64,000 nt of DNA, taken from positions 80,607,150-80,671,149 of the forward strand of contig JARZZO010000002.1 of the NCBI GenBank assembly GCA_030544215.1, in the 5' to 3' direction. Position 1 is the first letter of the stretch. Each line of letters begins with the position of its first letter. Shown here piece after piece: positions 26,401-41,400 of this stretch. The notes under the pieces are model-generated. The model did not search any database, was not told where the DNA came from, and was given only the letters and a program-made list of their open reading frames with translations. Source of the DNA: Zantedeschia hybrid cultivar. Its lineage: Eukaryota > Streptophyta > Magnoliopsida > Alismatales > Araceae. A program made the translations under genes and the position numbers.

Positions 26401-29400
26401 GAGTTCTTGCTGGAAGAGACCCCCAAATGGTCATGTATGCAAAGAGGGCCTGTGAGAGGATTCGCACAGGGACGCAAAAACCCAGCTCCCTACAAAATAG
26501 AGAGCCTAGACCGAGCATAATCAAATATAAAAAGAAAAAAATACAACATCCTTTTTATCTAGAGAATAAAATGGACCCACCCATTGCTAAAAAGGCACTC
26601 TATAGAATCCGATATTTAGGATCTAGTATTCAAAAGAATGAAGAGATCCAAGAAGATGTTATGCATAGAGTCAAGGCAGGGTTGTTGAAGTGGAGAAGTG
26701 CATCTAGAATCCTTTGTGATCAGTGGGTACCCTTAAAAACCCAAAGGTAAGTTTTATAGGATGGTTGTAATACCTGCTATATTATATGGTAGGATGTGTC
26801 AGGCTGCAAATAAGACTGTGCACGGTTCGGTTCGCTTGGTTTTGGAGGTAATTTCTCCAAATTGAACCGAATCGACTTCATCTCCCGAACTGAACAAAAC
26901 TGGAAAAAATTCAGTTCAGTTCGGTTCAAACTTCAAACCAAAAAATAAAAAATAAAATAAAATTAAACTTAAAAGAAAAATATATATTTATACATAAATA
27001 TGTATATGATACTAGAATATTAAACATTTATAGATATAATGTTAATATAATATTTATTTCATTTATTAAAAAATCAGTTTATTCTGTGTGAGACCAAACC
27101 GAACACAATCTCAAATCGAACTGACCTGAACCAAATCACTCGGTTCGGTTTGGTTTTTCGGTTTAAACCGAATTACGCACCCCTAGCTGTGTGTGAATCT
27201 GAACCAAACTGAACCCAATAAAAAAATCGAACTGAATTGAACCAATCACTCGGTTCAGTTCGGCTTTTCAGTTTAAACCAACTACCTGCGAGAAAGGATC
27301 ATGTACAAAAATTGCGCATTACTGAGATGAGGATATGGAGGTGGATGTATGGAAAGAACGAACATGTACATAAGGATTTAGATGTGGCTCCTATTGACAT
27401 TAAGCTTAGAGAGAAAAGACCACAATGATTTGGACACGTACATTACCGACCAAGTTTAGCAAGGGTTCGAAGGTGTGATAATATTAGAGTGGAAGATGAT
27501 AGAAGACATCAGGAAAGACTTAAAATGAGGTGGTTAGATGTAATTAGAAAGGACTTGACGTTGCTCCATTTAATCACAAGTATGGCATTGGATAGAGTAA
27601 GGTGGCGGGACAGGATACATGTAGCTGACCACAAATAGTTTGGGACAAGGCTATGATGTTGATGTTGAATGTCGGACTCAAATTAGGTTGGGTCGACCCA
27701 ACCTAACCTATCTAAGGTCAGGTTAAAAGACCCTCCAACTAAAACCCAACCCTAGCTTGGACGAGTTCAACCCGACCGAGCCATTGGGTTGGCTTGCCTA
27801 GGTTCGGATTGACCACCCATAGTCATGGTTGGCAGTATCGGCCGATATCAATACGTATCCATATCGATGAGTGCCGCTAGGCCCGCTACCGATTGGAGGT
27901 GGGGGAGGAGGGGGTACCCCGATACTAGTCTTTAAATTATAAATAAAATAATAAGGAAAAATTAAGGGGGGGCCTAGTAGACCAAGTGACTTATTTTCTA
28001 GTTCAGGACAATTGTGTCGCGGCTGGTCCCTACTTTTTCAAGACACTTAGTTGTCAGTCCCCACACACGCACGTGAACATGACTTCCGCCGTTCCCAGAA
28101 CCCAAAAAACCCGTGTTGCCCTTACTTCATTATTCCCCCTAACTCTCCACGACCCCTGCATCTGCCCCCCTTCAGTTCCTTGTCCTGAAGTCCAGTGCCG
28201 CCGTCTTCCTAGAAGGAAGTTAGGGTTTCCGAAATCCGTCTTCCTGTACAATTGTTGACTTTTACTTGGTTATGTGAACGGCCATCAGTGATTTGGTGGC
28301 AGATTTGTCGTCGACAGTTTTGAAGCCATGTTTAGATTCAGATCTTATTATGTCCTTGCAGCGGATGTATTTCATGCTATCTTTCAAGAGTTATTTGTGT
28401 ACCAATGTTAAAACCCTTTGATTTTGTGAAACATTGTGATTTTTTTTATCTCAGTAACGTTGTACTGTAATGTGTTTGATCCCTTCACCCTATTATTAAA
28501 AGGGTATATTTTTTATTGTCAAATGTATATTAGTACTAAGTTAACTCCGCCTAAATATGAGCATGTCATGCTTAGCCGGTCTCAAGCCCGGATGAAGGAG
28601 GAGGGTTACGGTAGGTGACAGCTAGCGTAAAAATCTTGTCACATCTTATGATATAGATTCAATAAAAATTAACGTTGGGGCGTCCTCTATTACAACGCAC
28701 TGCACCGGAGCCCGGGTGAAGTGAGAAATAGGCAAGGGTGGAGGGGGTTCCCTGCAAGCAACGCGCCACGTCCGCGCTCGGATGTGGTGTTAAATGAGCA
28801 AGGGTTCCCATATCATGGACGAGTGTAGGTAAAGAAGCTAGTCTATAGAACCGAACAGAGAATAAGACACAGGACAAACTTAGAGAATAATAGATGTTAC
28901 CAAAGAAAGAATTCTAGGAAAGTGCGGGTTGAGAGGAGGATCAGAATAGGCACTTGGAATATCGGGTCTCCTACAAGAAGGTTGATGAAACTTGTTAACA
29001 CCATGGAGAGAAGAACAATCAATATTTCAAGAGACTAAATAGGTAGGAGAGAAAAGTAAGGAAGTGAGAAATACAAGCTATAAATTGTAGTATACGGGAA
29101 AGGAGAGAAATAAGAATGGTGTAGATATTATTATTTATAAGACTTTGAAGGATGTAATGGTAGCGGTGAGAAGAGTAGGATATAAGATTATCCTAGTGCA
29201 ATTAATTATAGAGGGAGATGTGATTAATGTAGTTAGTGCATATACTCCACAAGTTGCATTAAATAGTATGAGTAAATAAAAGTTTTGGGAAGATATGGAT
29301 GACCTTATTTACAGAGCATACCAAATGAAGAGAATAGCTTTATCTGTGAGGACCTCAATGGGCATGTAGGAAGTGAACGTCATGGTTATGAGAAGGTTCA

Positions 29401-32400
29401 TAGAGCTTTTGGCTTTAGGACCAGAAATGAGGAGAGGAAAAACATCCTCGATTTTGCTATGGCCTACGACCTTATACTAGCAAATTGACTTATTTAGAGA
29501 ATCTTATTTAGAGACCTTTAAAACTGGACAAAATATAAGTCAAATTGACTTCCTTCTCACAAAGAAGATAAATCGCATTCTATGCAAGAATTGCAAAGTT
29601 ATCCCTGGAGAGGCTTTAACAAATCAACATAGGTTAGTAGTCTTAGATATTAAGATCAAGAGATGGTCGGGTACGTTTAGAAGGAAGACTGTTGTTTAAA
29701 CAAAGTGGTGGAAATTAAAAGAGATGAAGCAAGTGATGTTTAAAAATAAACTTCTCAATATGGATGATTGGAAGTCAGATTTGGAGACTAATATTATGTA
29801 GATAGATACGGCCTCAAAGATTATAGAAGTAGCTGGAAAAGTGCTCGGAGAGTCTAAAAGACATGGCCCACCAGTGAAAGAGAGGTAGTGGTGAAATGAG
29901 GAGGTACAAAAGACGGTGAAGAGTAAAAGAAAATGATATAAAAGATTGTCAAAGTGTAATAATAATGAGACTTATGAACAATACAATATAGCAAAAAAAG
30001 TCGTCAGTCAGACAAGAGCTCAGGCCTTTGAAAAGATGTATGAGAAAGAAACTTAGAACCAAGGAAGGGGAAAAAGATATTTATAGACTGGCAAAGATAA
30101 GAGAGAAAAGATGTCGAGATCTTAACCAAGTTAGGTGCATCAAGGATGGTGATAGAGAGATTTTGGTGAAAGATGAGGACATCAGGGAAAGGTGGAGAAG
30201 CTACTTTGACAATCTTTTTAATAATAATTATAGTAGAAACATAGTAGGCATAGAATATATAACACAGCGTAATGTGAACTATACTAGGAGGATTAGATTT
30301 TCGAAAGTCAAGGAAGCATTGAAGATGATGAAAGTAAGTAAAACTTATGGCCCTAATGAAATTCATATTGAAGTATAGAAATGTTTAGAAGATGTAAGAG
30401 TGGAATGGTTAACCCGTCTGTTTAACAAGATCTTAGCTCTAAGAAAATGCTAAATGAATGGAGGAAGAGCACTCTTGTACTTATTTTAAAAACAAATGAG
30501 ACATCTAGAACTATTCAAATTATAGAGGAATTAAGCTCATGAGTCATATTATGAAACTGTAGGAGAGAGTTGTGGAACATCATTTACGTTATGATACAAC
30601 TATCTCAACCAACCAATTCGGCTTTATGCCGGATCGATGAACCGTAGAAGTTATCTTTCTCATTAGGAGCTTGATAGAGAAATATAGAGATATGAAAAAA
30701 GATCTATATATGGTGTTCATCGATTTAAAGAAGGCCTATAATAGAGTTCCAAGAGATGTGTTATGGTGGGTGTTGGAACGCAAGAGGATATCTACTAGGT
30801 ACGTACAAGTATTAAAAGACATGTATAAAGAAGCAACTACTGGTGTCCGCACAGTTGGAGGGAAAACAAGAGATTTCTTTATTTCAGTTGGAGTGCATCA
30901 AGGATCAGCAGTAAGCTTTTGCATTTTTACATTAGTTATGGATGATTTAACAAAAGATATACAAGAGGACATTCCGTAGTGTATGATGTTTGCAGATGAT
31001 ATTGTGTTGATAAATGAGACACAAGAGAGAGTTAATAGAAAACTAGAACTTTGGAAGAGTGCTTTAGAGTCTAAGAGTTACAGGTTAAGTAGAACTAAGA
31101 TATAGTACATGCATTGTAAGTTTAGTGAAGGTCGGATGGGGAAAAGAAGGGAGTTAACTTGGATGGGATGACAATACCCAAAGCACCCATTTTTAATATC
31201 TTAGTTCGATCCTCTAAAAAGATGGAGGGTGTGAGGAGGATGTTAGTCATAAGATTAAAATAGGATGGATGAAGTGGAGATTTGTCACGGGAGTCATGTG
31301 TGACCGCAAGATCCCAACGAAACTGAAAGAAAAATTCTATCGTACGGCGATAAGACCTACAATGTTGTATGGTAGCGAGTATTAGGTGATGAAGGGACAA
31401 CATGTCTCTAAGACAACTGTTGCCAAGACGAGAATGTTAAGGTGGATGTGCAGACATATCATGCTAGATAAAATTCGTAATGAGTATATTATAGAAAATG
31501 TGGGAGTGGTATCAAATCGATATATGTATCCACAGGTACCGATATCACGTAGCACCATCCTTGCCCAAAGTTGCAGCCCTATAGCCAACACCAAGCAATA
31601 AGGCTCTCATCATCATTATGATGATGATAGCATATTTCAAAGTTGTACTTTCATCAATGAAATAGCATATCATCAACATTAAAAAGATGCATATGATTCA
31701 AATAGTTCATCATAATTATCTTAGTCCATGTCTACATATATAGCACATTTTCTTCATGAAAAAGTACCGATCCTTGCATCAAAATGATATTTTAAAGACT
31801 AAGGCCCCATTTAATCCAAACAAGCCCCAAGTAGGATGGCTGGTCCAACTAATCTGGGCTTGTTTGCTTTGGTTGTGCAGATTGCAGATGAGAATGACTT
31901 AGTCTAGAATAAAAGTAGGCTTGGCAAAAACCCAAAATTACTTATTAGCTAAAATATGCATTAATCGTATCTATTGTATATATTCTGTTTTTTAATTATT
32001 TTACTTAATTTATTTTCTTATTATAAGTAGAATAATAATTCCCTAAAAAAGCAAAAGATGTCTTATTTAGGCACAAGCAATTCGAGATTGCTTATGACCA
32101 AATAAGCAAAATATGAATCAAAGAGAGCCTCAATAGAGAGTGCATTCAACTACTACAAGATGTCTGATTATAATGATAGATTTATGCTTTCATCTTTACT
32201 AAAATGGCTTTTTGCATAAATCCCTTTAAACGTTGATGTATTCTATGTTATCAAAGGTGATCGCTTTACTTGCCTAGGCAATGAAGTAGGTTGAGGCAAG
32301 ACAACACGCCTTGCCTCGCCTCATACACCTAGGACTTGCCTATGATGTCTATGTCATGTACTTGTTTTTTAAAAAAAAATTATGTGGTACTGCTTTTCAA

Positions 32401-35400
32401 ATTCTTAATTATTCTAAAGTAACTAATGCTTCTTTTAACAATGTCCAATAACCTTTTTCTCTTACATGTTGTCACATTTTTTTCTTATTTTTAATGATTC
32501 CTAAGACCATTCTTACTTATATGAGTAGTGGATGGTCTTAGGACATTACATGTTGGACGTAATCAATGCTTTTCAGAGTCTTGTAAATGATTATATTGGA
32601 TTTTTTTTATTTTCCTTATTTTGTCATTTTCTTCTTTCATAGTGATTTATGAGAGAACATATCGCTTCAATGCCTAGGTAGTCACCTATAAATTGGAGGC
32701 TAAGGCAAACCCTTGGTAGCCTCGGTCAACTCTTGCCTTTGACTACATAGGATGTATTTGTTCAAAACACCCACAAATATTTTACAGTGTTTTTCACAAA
32801 CAAAGGATCCATGCGGGGGCACATGCAAAAATAAACGATACTAAAAAGGATGGATGTGCAGTGCATAATGGTTTACTTATATAAGTCTTATACAGGAATT
32901 TCATTCTCATGAACTGGTAAATCCGACAATAATCTAAAACTTTCAGCTTCAGTGAATTATGACTTACCAGTTGGCATGGAATAGAATGAAGAATACTCCA
33001 CAGAGTATTTCATGTTATAATAGAAATCACATGAAGGAATACTTTTTGGCTTCAAATCTACCTGCCACAAAATGATGGGTAAATTGATTGGAAAAAAGAA
33101 ATCCTAGCCAATATGATGCCAAGTTATCAACAGCAATGCAAATCTAAAACATAATACATGAAGTTGAATAATGCTCTTCATTAATGTAACAAGATCAATT
33201 GGCATTGATATGGGAAGAGGAAAAAGTCACAATTAAAAATATGATATAAAGGCCAAAACTTATGCATACATGGGGAGGAACTTGCACAACAGTGACTTTG
33301 GAAATGATGCAGTCTAGTGGGTTATCATTTCTCAAATCAGAACAAAAGAGGCGCTTCTCGTCAAGGAATGTTGCTTGCCCTTTGATAACCTGAGAACGAT
33401 AGAGTCATATGTGACAAAGGACTAGGACTAAGTCAAATTTCAATCATGAATATACTTACAGTATCTTCAGCTCTATAGAACCATTGAACAGTGAAGTAAT
33501 AGTCTCCATCAGTTGTCTCAAAAAATTCTAATATCTTGCCGACATAATTTGGCTTTCCTTCTTCAGCCTGAAAGGAATAGTGAACATGTATCACTTAGAA
33601 AAAGCAGCGATAGAGATTAACAGTACATTTATTAGTACCTTAAATTAAATTACTAATAGTCTTTACATAATGGATGATTCTGATAGAAAATGGACAGGGA
33701 AGAAATCTAATACCAGATGAAAGATGCAGAGGTAGATTCTATCAGCTTCAAGAATTGACAGTGTGTTTGTGGTTAGTAAATGGGAACGACAAACATATTC
33801 AGGGGTAAGTAAGTCTTATATGGAGAGTAATTGTCTTCGTGTTTTAAATTTATTGTTTTCTTGATGTCATTTTCCCCTTTATTTCTCCTTATCTGAATGG
33901 AGGAACTTGGTTAAACCCCTGTCATATGTTTTTTTGGAAGGTGACCGCAAAGAGGGAGAAAAGGAGGGAGAGAGGATAAGAGTGGAGGGCCATAAGAGGC
34001 GAATGAAAGGTTGTGAGAGGAGAGTGGAGGGTGGAAAGACCATCTACCTGCAGCACTTTGCTCAAGGCAATGAGGAAGGGTGGCAGGTGGTAGGGAACAA
34101 GAGGAAGAAGATGGTCCTGATGCCTGGTGAGAAGGCCCTGAGGCGGAGGACTGTATGGATGAAGTGAGATGCACCATCTGCGGAAAGCAGGGGCATAGGA
34201 GTGGTTCTCGTGCCAGCAAGGAGACTATTCCTAATGTGGTGAAGGCTTCTCGAGAGAAGGGTTGTGTGGAGTCTGCTTCTCTTCCTGGGAAAGCCTGGGT
34301 CACAGTTGATATCCCGTGGTCACATGAGATCCATGGAGCTCAGTCATTGCTGCAGGAGTGCTTAGTCCTTTTCTTCTGATGCATCTAAGAAGGAAGTAGG
34401 TGTACCCCTGTGGTTCTGATTCGGGAAGCTATCGCTGAGACGTGGCTGGGGATTTCTCCTGGAAAGTAAGAGAACTCTCTGGTGAGCAATTTTTGGTCCA
34501 ATCTTCTATGCTTGGGGTGGAGAGAGGCTGTCTCTCCATGAAGCAAATGTGCTTGGGGGAGTTTCGCTGTGGTTCTTGCCATGGAAGATTGACAGTGCTG
34601 CAATGCCTGCCGCTGAAGTGCAGCTTCTTTGGTGTTGGGTGGGTGGAGGGTCTTCCTCTGCATGTGTAGAACGTAGCTACTTTCTAATGTATGGTAGATA
34701 GGTTGGGAGCTCTCAGGAGGACTGATGAGAGAACCTTACATATGGAATCCCTCAGTTATGCTAGGATTCTTGTTGAGGTGGACTCCATTGGTTGTATTCC
34801 AGACAAGTTGAAGGTCGAGGTTTATGGGTTTCCATTTCAGTTGAACAGCCCTCATCTTCTTCTGGTTCAGCTCAGATTTCTAGATTGATCCATTGTCAAC
34901 CTTTGAAGGATGATTGGACTTGGACAGATGTAGTTTCTGCCTATAAGTCCTGTAGACAAGTTAATGATTCTTCTCAACCAGGAAGAAGCATCTCTCCTCT
35001 GGTGCCTGCTGAAACAGGGGCTCCAGTGAAGGTTCGGAACAGGAACTCCCAGACGGGTATTCCAACTCTGACTCAGCCTCTAAAGGGTAAGGTGAATCAG
35101 GAAGATGGAAAGTTTCACCGGAGAGACAAGGCGGATGCAGGGAGAGATTCGAGAGATGTGTTTTCCAGCTAATGATATTCTCTTTACAGGGAATAGCTGT
35201 TGTCCCATGGAGAGGCTCAAGGGTGACTGTGCATTGTTCAAAGCTACTGCAGTGGGGTGGGCCCAGCTGGGAACTACTCATCATCACATGACAGGAGCTG
35301 ATTGGAAGCTCTGGGTAGGAGGTTTCCATCGGTCATCCACTCGGGACAAGGCGACAAGCGGTTGATCATATCGGGCAGGGAACGCATACAATATCGGATA

Positions 35401-38400
35401 GTCGATCCCTCCAGCATGAGTAACTATCTTAACAATCTATCGGGTAAGTCAATCAGGTCGTATGTTGAGGCCGGGTTCTTTTTTTGTAGAAGGTGACTGA
35501 AAGTCACTATTCTATTAATGACAAGAAAATTGAAGTACAAGGGAGACCCAAAAGCACAGGTCAACGTGGTAGGACATGCCCCCAACCAAGTCTGCAACAA
35601 CACACAAGAAAAAGTTACAAGGGAACTGTTACAAAGGATCTGTTTTATCAATAAAATAAAACAGATTTACAATAAGAAATTTGTCAACAGAACAGATCCC
35701 GCCACCGCCGAGCCTTCTGCAAAATATCAGAGTTCCCCTCTTTGATAATATTTGCTGCTCTTCCCCACTCATCCACCAAGTTAAAAGTGATCTTCAGTAA
35801 TTCAATAGCACTCTTGTATTGATCACTGAACTTCCTCATGTTCCTCTCACACCAAATAGTCCATACCAAAGCCGGACAAATGAGAAACCAGAAATGTTTC
35901 TGATCTGGAAAAGGACAGACCCCAGACCACCATCTTAAAAGATCCATAACTGAAGGATTATCCACTCAAATAATATCAAATAATATGCATAAAGTCTTCC
36001 AGAGGATAATAACAATACCACAGTCCATAAACAGATGTTCTTGGTCCTCTTCAAAGATTGCACAATAAACACAGAAATGATTCCCTAGAATGTGGGCCCT
36101 TTTTCCTGTATGAATTCTAGACCAAGCCACCTTCCAAAGAAACACTTTAATCTGTTAGGAAGTTTATTAGACCATACCAAATCCTTCCACCAAACCCTGC
36201 ATCATCCGTCGTTCAAAATCTGAACACTTGACTTAACCGAAAAGTGGCCATTAGAATTCCATCTCCATACTGTCCTATCTTTTATCTCAGTACAAATTCT
36301 AGTGTTGGCAGTAAGATGAGGATGTTCGAAATCTCATCTATTTCCACATCAGTTAGATCCCTTCTCAGAAGCAAGTTTAGAAGATGTGAGCCATCATGAG
36401 ACAATACCTCTACCACCGAAGCCTCCTTATGTTGAGCAATGTTGAATAAATTGCTGAATTGAGAGAAGACAATACTAGAGCACTATTTATCTTTCCAAAA
36501 TCAGGTATCACATCCACTACCCACCTGAATATCACAAGAAATGGCCATGAAATTTGCATTCTTCACAATATTCTTCCAAATAGGGGACAAATTATAAGTG
36601 ATAGAAGGGTAAAAAGACCATTTGTTATCATCACAATAATAAAGCTCCTTAATAATGACAGCTCACAATGCCTCCGAGCATTCTCCCCTCCTCCACAACC
36701 ATTTCATTAATAGGGCTTGATTGAAATTGGCAACACTACATAGACCAATACCACCTTGCTCCTTACTCTTACACACATTATTCTACTTGATTAAATGAAA
36801 ACCTCTCTTCCCCCTTTTACCTTCTGGCCAGAAAAAAGAGCTTCTGGCATATTCGATCCTCTTCTCCACCGTCCTTGGGATCTTAAAAATAGAAGCATAG
36901 TAGATGGCTAATGAAGAAAGGACTTATTTGGACAAGATCAGTCTCCCTCCATCAGAGAGATATCTACCTTTCCATCCTTCCAACCTATCTTCAAATCTCT
37001 TTATCAAATCATCCAAATCCCTCACCTTAATAACCCCATCAGATAAAGGCAAACCAAGATATTTGATAGGGAAAGAGCTGATTCTGCAATTCAAGGAATA
37101 TGCAATTTCTTGTAGTCTGTCTTGTGCCACATGTACCCCTACAATTTCAGATTTTTCATAGTTGATTCTCAAACCTGAAAATAGCTTCCACCAAGACCAA
37201 CAGATTTTTAATGTTCTGGATATCCTCATTGCTCCCAGAAGTAAACAATAAAGTGTCATCCGCAAATTGACAGTGGGATAACAAAATATTGCTTCTACCA
37301 ATACTAAACCCTTCAATCAATCCCTGTTGAACAGCCTTCTCCCATACATAACTTAAAATCTGCCCAATTAACAAGAAAAGCATCGGCGATATAGGATCCC
37401 ACTGTCTTAATCCTCTGGAGCTCTTGAAATAACCACACGGTTCTCCATTGACCAAAATAGAAAATGAGGATGAAGAGATACAACTCATCACCCATCTAAT
37501 CCATCTCTCATTAAAACCCATAAGTTCGATAATTTTGTGAAGACAATTCCAGCTGATTCTGTAATAGGCCTTTTTAAAGTCCAATTTGAGGATGACACCT
37601 TTCTTGTTCCTATTCTTATAATGGTGAATTGCTTCATAAGCAGCCATGTAGTTATCAAATATGAATCTCCCTTGCAAAAAAGTTGATTGATTTTTCCCCA
37701 CAATCTTATGAATAACTTTCTTGAGCCGTGTAGCCAAGATCTTAGTAATGATTTTGTAACACCCATTTAGCAAACTAATAAGACGGAAATCCCCCATTCT
37801 TTCAGCACCTTCTGATTTCGGAATGACAATAAGAGTGGAGTTGAAAGCTTTAACCTTATCCGGACTGTCATAGAAGTCTTGAGCAAAATTGAGCAAACCT
37901 TCCGTGATGGTATCCCAAAAAAATTGATAAAACCCAATGGACATTCCATCAGGACCCAGAGCCTTATTGGGGTCCATGCTAAAAACTGCATCTTTAACTT
38001 CCTCCACAGAAAAAGGAAGGGACAACTCTTCAGTATCAGAGGCATCTAACTTAGGAAGTATACCTTCTTCCAGATGAGGTCTCATAGGAAAGTCTTCCAA
38101 GAAGAGTTTCTGAAAAAAAAATCAGCAAACCTCCTTTTGATCTCATTCAGATCTTCAATCATCACCTCATTATCTCTAATATGATCAATATTCAAAAATC
38201 TCTTTTTAGCACTAGCCACTGCATGGAAAAAAGAGGTATTTTGATCACCTTCTTTTAGCCAATGTTCCTTCGCTCTCTATCTCCATCTGATTTCCTCCTT
38301 CAACAGCTCTTCATTAAACATTTTCTTCAAATCTTTAAGTTCCTGTAGCTCAATAGAAGATAGGTCCATAATCTCACTTCTCAGCTCCAAGTCTTCAATT

Positions 38401-41400
38401 TTAGTCTTCAATAACTGTATCTCCTCCACTGCCTTCCTGTATTTCTATTTAGCCCATTGTTTCAGTCCTATCCTTATCCTTTTCAATTTTCTCTGAATTA
38501 TGTATACAGCTGAAACAGACCCTGTAGATTCCAGCCACCATTCATTGATCATATCTTTGAATCCTTCTTCCCTCTGCTACTTCAATTCATATCTGAAAAT
38601 TCTGGTCCTCTTTCTCTTGTCTACCATCATAAGTTGCAAGGGAATATGATCCGAAACAGCCATACACAAGCCTTTAATGTGTGTCAATGGGAAATAGTTG
38701 AACCAATCAATAGAAATCAATATCCTATCAATCCTAGATTGTTTACAGTCCTGCTGGAGGTTAGACCATGCAAACTTTCTATTAGGTATATCCATATCCA
38801 TAAGCTTGACCTCTCTGATCCACTGATTAAGGCTGTTCATCTCCTTGCTCCACCTCTGCACACCAAACCTTTCCCAAGGGAACCTTACATAATTAAAGTC
38901 CCCCACAATGCACCAAGCCTCAGGAAAAAGAGAATGCAATCTATAAAGCTCTTGGAAGAATAAATCTCTCTGTTGTTCAGAATGCGGACAATACACAGAT
39001 GAGATGACCCACTTGATATTGTGTGACCTTCCACATTTCCAAGTAAAGGCAATCGAAATGCTAAATCTGCCCGCATTACAAACGTTACTAACAAATTTGT
39101 TCCCATTCCACATAATTACCTATCCTCCTCTAAATCCGTCAGCTGGAAGAACTGCAATTTTATCTAATAATGGCCCTCCTAGTCTTGATAAGGAAAAGTT
39201 GTCAAAACTGGCCATCTTAGTCTCTTGTAAACAAATACAGTCCAAATAAGAGATATAACTAGGTCCTTCAGTGCTCTGACTTTGAATACCCCATTGAGCC
39301 CCCTAACATTCCATGATAACATATTCATAAGGACAAGATGTGTAGGCCCCCTTCCTTAGACTTCTTCCCTCGAAGACTGTCTACAAGGACATTATTTTTC
39401 ACAAATTCTGCTTCTCTCTTCCCTATCTTGATACCTCCTCCCGTACCCTTCCTCCTAGCAGATTGTTGCAAGCATCGTTTCTTTTCAGCTTCTTAAGGAA
39501 CCTCAGTACCATCTCCTCTCTGCCTAGAAAAGATACCCCTATTCGCTCACCAAACTGGATGATTTCTTTTGTCCAAGCTTCCACATCAGAAACCTGTTTC
39601 ACAGCCAATGGCTCAACATCATATGGGATAATTTGGGCACACTGGTCATTACTATGGTCAATTCATCCTCCACAGCCTGATACCAATCGGACTCTGTCAA
39701 ATCATCTTGTGCACAAACCATATTAAATCATGTATCCTCATTCTACAAGAGTCATTCCATCCTGTTACAGTCTGCCCCTTTCACCGTGTCCCTGTTACGA
39801 AGATTCCGCTGACCGCCTATCATCCCCGATCTTCCATCAGCCTTCCAGAGTACTTCTTCGACCTTCTGACTAATCCCAACGCTCTGGTGGTTGATAACCT
39901 GAGAGTTAGAAAAGGCCGGCAAATCTCCACTAAGCACCGAGGTGTCACTACCGGAACTCTGTTTTCTGGGGCAAAAGTCAGAACCAGTCGCCCAACGAAG
40001 AAGACGACGGTTCAATAACGGACCGTCAACTGATCCGTAAACCAGGCCTGAAATGCCTTCTACCTGCTGAACCGGCTCTAAAGAAACCCGGTTCGTGGAT
40101 AAGTTATGATCCAAAACAATCGGATCCCATAGCAACGGATCCCCGGCTACATACGGGTCCACCTTATCCAGTACCCGCCATTGTATGTCTTCTTCGCCCT
40201 TTAAGTTCTCGCCAACAACCCCCTGGATGCCGACCTCTACCCTCTCCTCGGGACCCACCGGCATTGCCTCCACCATTCCTTTAATGTAAGAAGAACATTT
40301 CCCGCTGCCCGAAGATAGCATTTTCCTGCCCTTCGATGGCTCTAGGAGTGCCCCAAGAAGCCCTTTCCCTTCATGTAACCTCGGAGCCCCAACCTCATTA
40401 GATGCTCTATCAGCCAAAATTCCTTCCTGCCTATTCGCCTCCCTACGACTCGTCTTGAACGAGTTCGAGGGCCTATAAACAAGTTCTGACTCACCCTGTA
40501 ACTCACCGTGTACTGTCAGGATGGGTCCTTCCGGCGCCCCTGTTTCATTCTCCTGTCCTCTGTTTTTCGTGAGCTTCATGTACTCCGCCACCACTTCAGC
40601 CCACGACCAGTCTTGCTCAGTTGAACGAACCTTTCGAGCTTCTTCCACGTTGATTAAGACCTTCAATTTCTCCAGGATGTCTCCCATCTTCTCAATAGCT
40701 ACTCTAACCCGAACAGCCAAAACATCAACACCCTCATCCCTTTCCCATCCACTTCTCTGAGTCTGCCAAACCAAGAGCAAATGACTTGGAAGGCTGTCAT
40801 ATTCCAGAGATGTAGAGGGATACCCCGCAAACTGCACCAGACTTCGGCTACATCTTTCACCGGAATGGTTCCAACATCAATCTTCCACGATGAAAGAAGC
40901 ATAACAGTACCCTCAACAAACTCTACCCGACCCTTGGAGCATGCCAAACTCTTCCACATCTCTAGATCAGCATAAACAAGGAAAGAATACAAACCCAGTC
41001 TTCAGATGTTTCAACTATGCACCTCCGGCCAGAGAAAATGCAATCTAGCCTTCACTTCCTCACCTTTAACCTCTTGCCGATGAGTATCATCCTGGATAGA
41101 GGCGACAACACATTGCTCCAAATATGCTTTAGCAAGTCCAACTTCCGGTGACCATGGACTCTCTAGAATCCCAGGAAGAATCCTGGTATCGTGACGGTCC
41201 CCTATGCTAACAATCTTCCCGGTTATCAACATACTGCCAACCTTCTATGGGTTCCTGATAGAGGATCTAAAGGCCAGATAGTAGCTCCTTCTATGCCCAA
41301 TACCTCTGCAATGGAAACATCGAACCGCATCTCTATAGCTCATCGCATGATGTCCTTTGCCTAGGCATCGGACACAGACATCTCTATCAACTGGGAGTCC

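Noticed and set aside
31122..31594. Minus-strand frames over the RTE 3' part
   Set aside because: Antisense to the RTE thumb region, which reads convincingly on the plus strand.
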